DNA from: Sinonovacula constricta
Lineage: Eukaryota > Mollusca > Bivalvia > Cardiida > Solecurtidae
Length of the DNA stretch: 64,000 bases
Direction of reading: 5' to 3'
Assembly (NCBI GenBank): GCA_007844125.1
Contig: CM017556.1
Span: forward strand, 84,550,864-84,614,863
A program made the translations under genes and the position numbers. The notes beneath the pieces are model-generated. The model had not been told where the DNA came from. It ran no database searches and saw only the letters and a program-made list of their open reading frames with translations. Shown in pieces: positions 63,716 to 64,000 of this stretch. Positions within the stretch are counted from its first letter, which is position 1; each line of letters starts with the position of its first letter.

Positions 63716-64000
63716 ACTCTACTCATATTTATAGTAATGTTAATTTCAAAGAATAAAAACTAATCATGAGTATATTTAACTTCATTTTAACACAACAATC
63801 ACCAGCCCAATTTATCATTGAGGTTATACAATGTCATTTATGAAAATCGCAAAATAATTAGTGATTAAATTACCAACTCGAAAAGAAATCCCCCACTTCA
63901 AAAGCTAAACAATACACGCTTGAAGCAAACGCTTTTTGTAAGACAGACTTTAATTAACTCATAGTTGTGGGTGTAGGATATTGACTTTTTCTCACTCGTT
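63716..64000. other. AT-rich DNA to the window edge
   Basis: No recognised feature. Confidence 0.3.

Overview
This looks like an AT-rich, gene-poor stretch of an invertebrate nuclear genome, most likely a bivalve mollusc. The evidence is indirect. No exon can be identified with confidence. Nearly all recognisable sequence is eukaryotic repeat DNA: several tRNA-headed SINE families, TTAA- and TA-flanked MITEs, one decayed endonuclease/reverse-transcriptase LINE, and many minisatellites. Several dispersed elements (the 'tacccccacca...gggcggggctataatg' element, the 'atgctccctga...tcagggagcat' element, the 'gctcacctgagc' element, and the 'aatagtgtagatc' fold-back) resemble repeats I associate with bivalve genomes. 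The species cannot be read from the window.

Layout. 1-315 is an 87-bp tandem repeat. 496-4154 is a very large 41-bp minisatellite of about 89 units. 4155-8282 is a stack of insertions: two SINE pieces, then a TTAA MITE split by a 3.1-kb LINE on the minus strand (one 984-codon frame broken by three TGA codons). 8.3-34 kb is scattered SINEs, MITEs, fold-backs and apparently unique AT-rich DNA, with a TIR-bounded repeat at 18957-20022. 34985-36030 is a 24-bp minisatellite. 39-42 kb holds another dispersed element, a near-perfect 77-bp-arm palindrome and a short MITE derivative. 43978-45436 is a 42/45-bp minisatellite. 49210-49388 is a 36-bp array and 51285-52075 a second, unrelated 24-bp array. 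53040-53390 is a GC-rich degenerate repeat. 53.9-64 kb has further MITEs (including a CGCG-rich TA-flanked one), SINEs and an element carrying inverted AGGTCA half-sites.

SINE naming used here: family A (two subtypes, A1 and A2; about 245 bp; tRNA-like head, tail near 'tcagtgcgatgtaac' or 'cactgcaatgtatt'), family Y (about 310 bp; head 'ggacctggtagcgca', tail 'ggtgggacgataaaccca'), family Z (about 265 bp; head 'caatagctcaattggtagagc', tail 'ggcaaatcccatccca') and a Ser-tRNA-like family W. Ten copies have short direct repeats at both ends that behave as target-site duplications, so these families were mobilised by a LINE endonuclease. The broken LINE here has no visible 3' tail in common with them.

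Interaction of elements is the main story. TTAA MITEs landed in A-SINEs, A-SINEs landed in TTAA MITEs, and a LINE landed in a TTAA MITE. At least four SINE copies have seeded tandem arrays from their own sequence. Genic signal is weak: a possible exon at 56970-57047 and a few short open segments with plausible splice sites are reported with low confidence.
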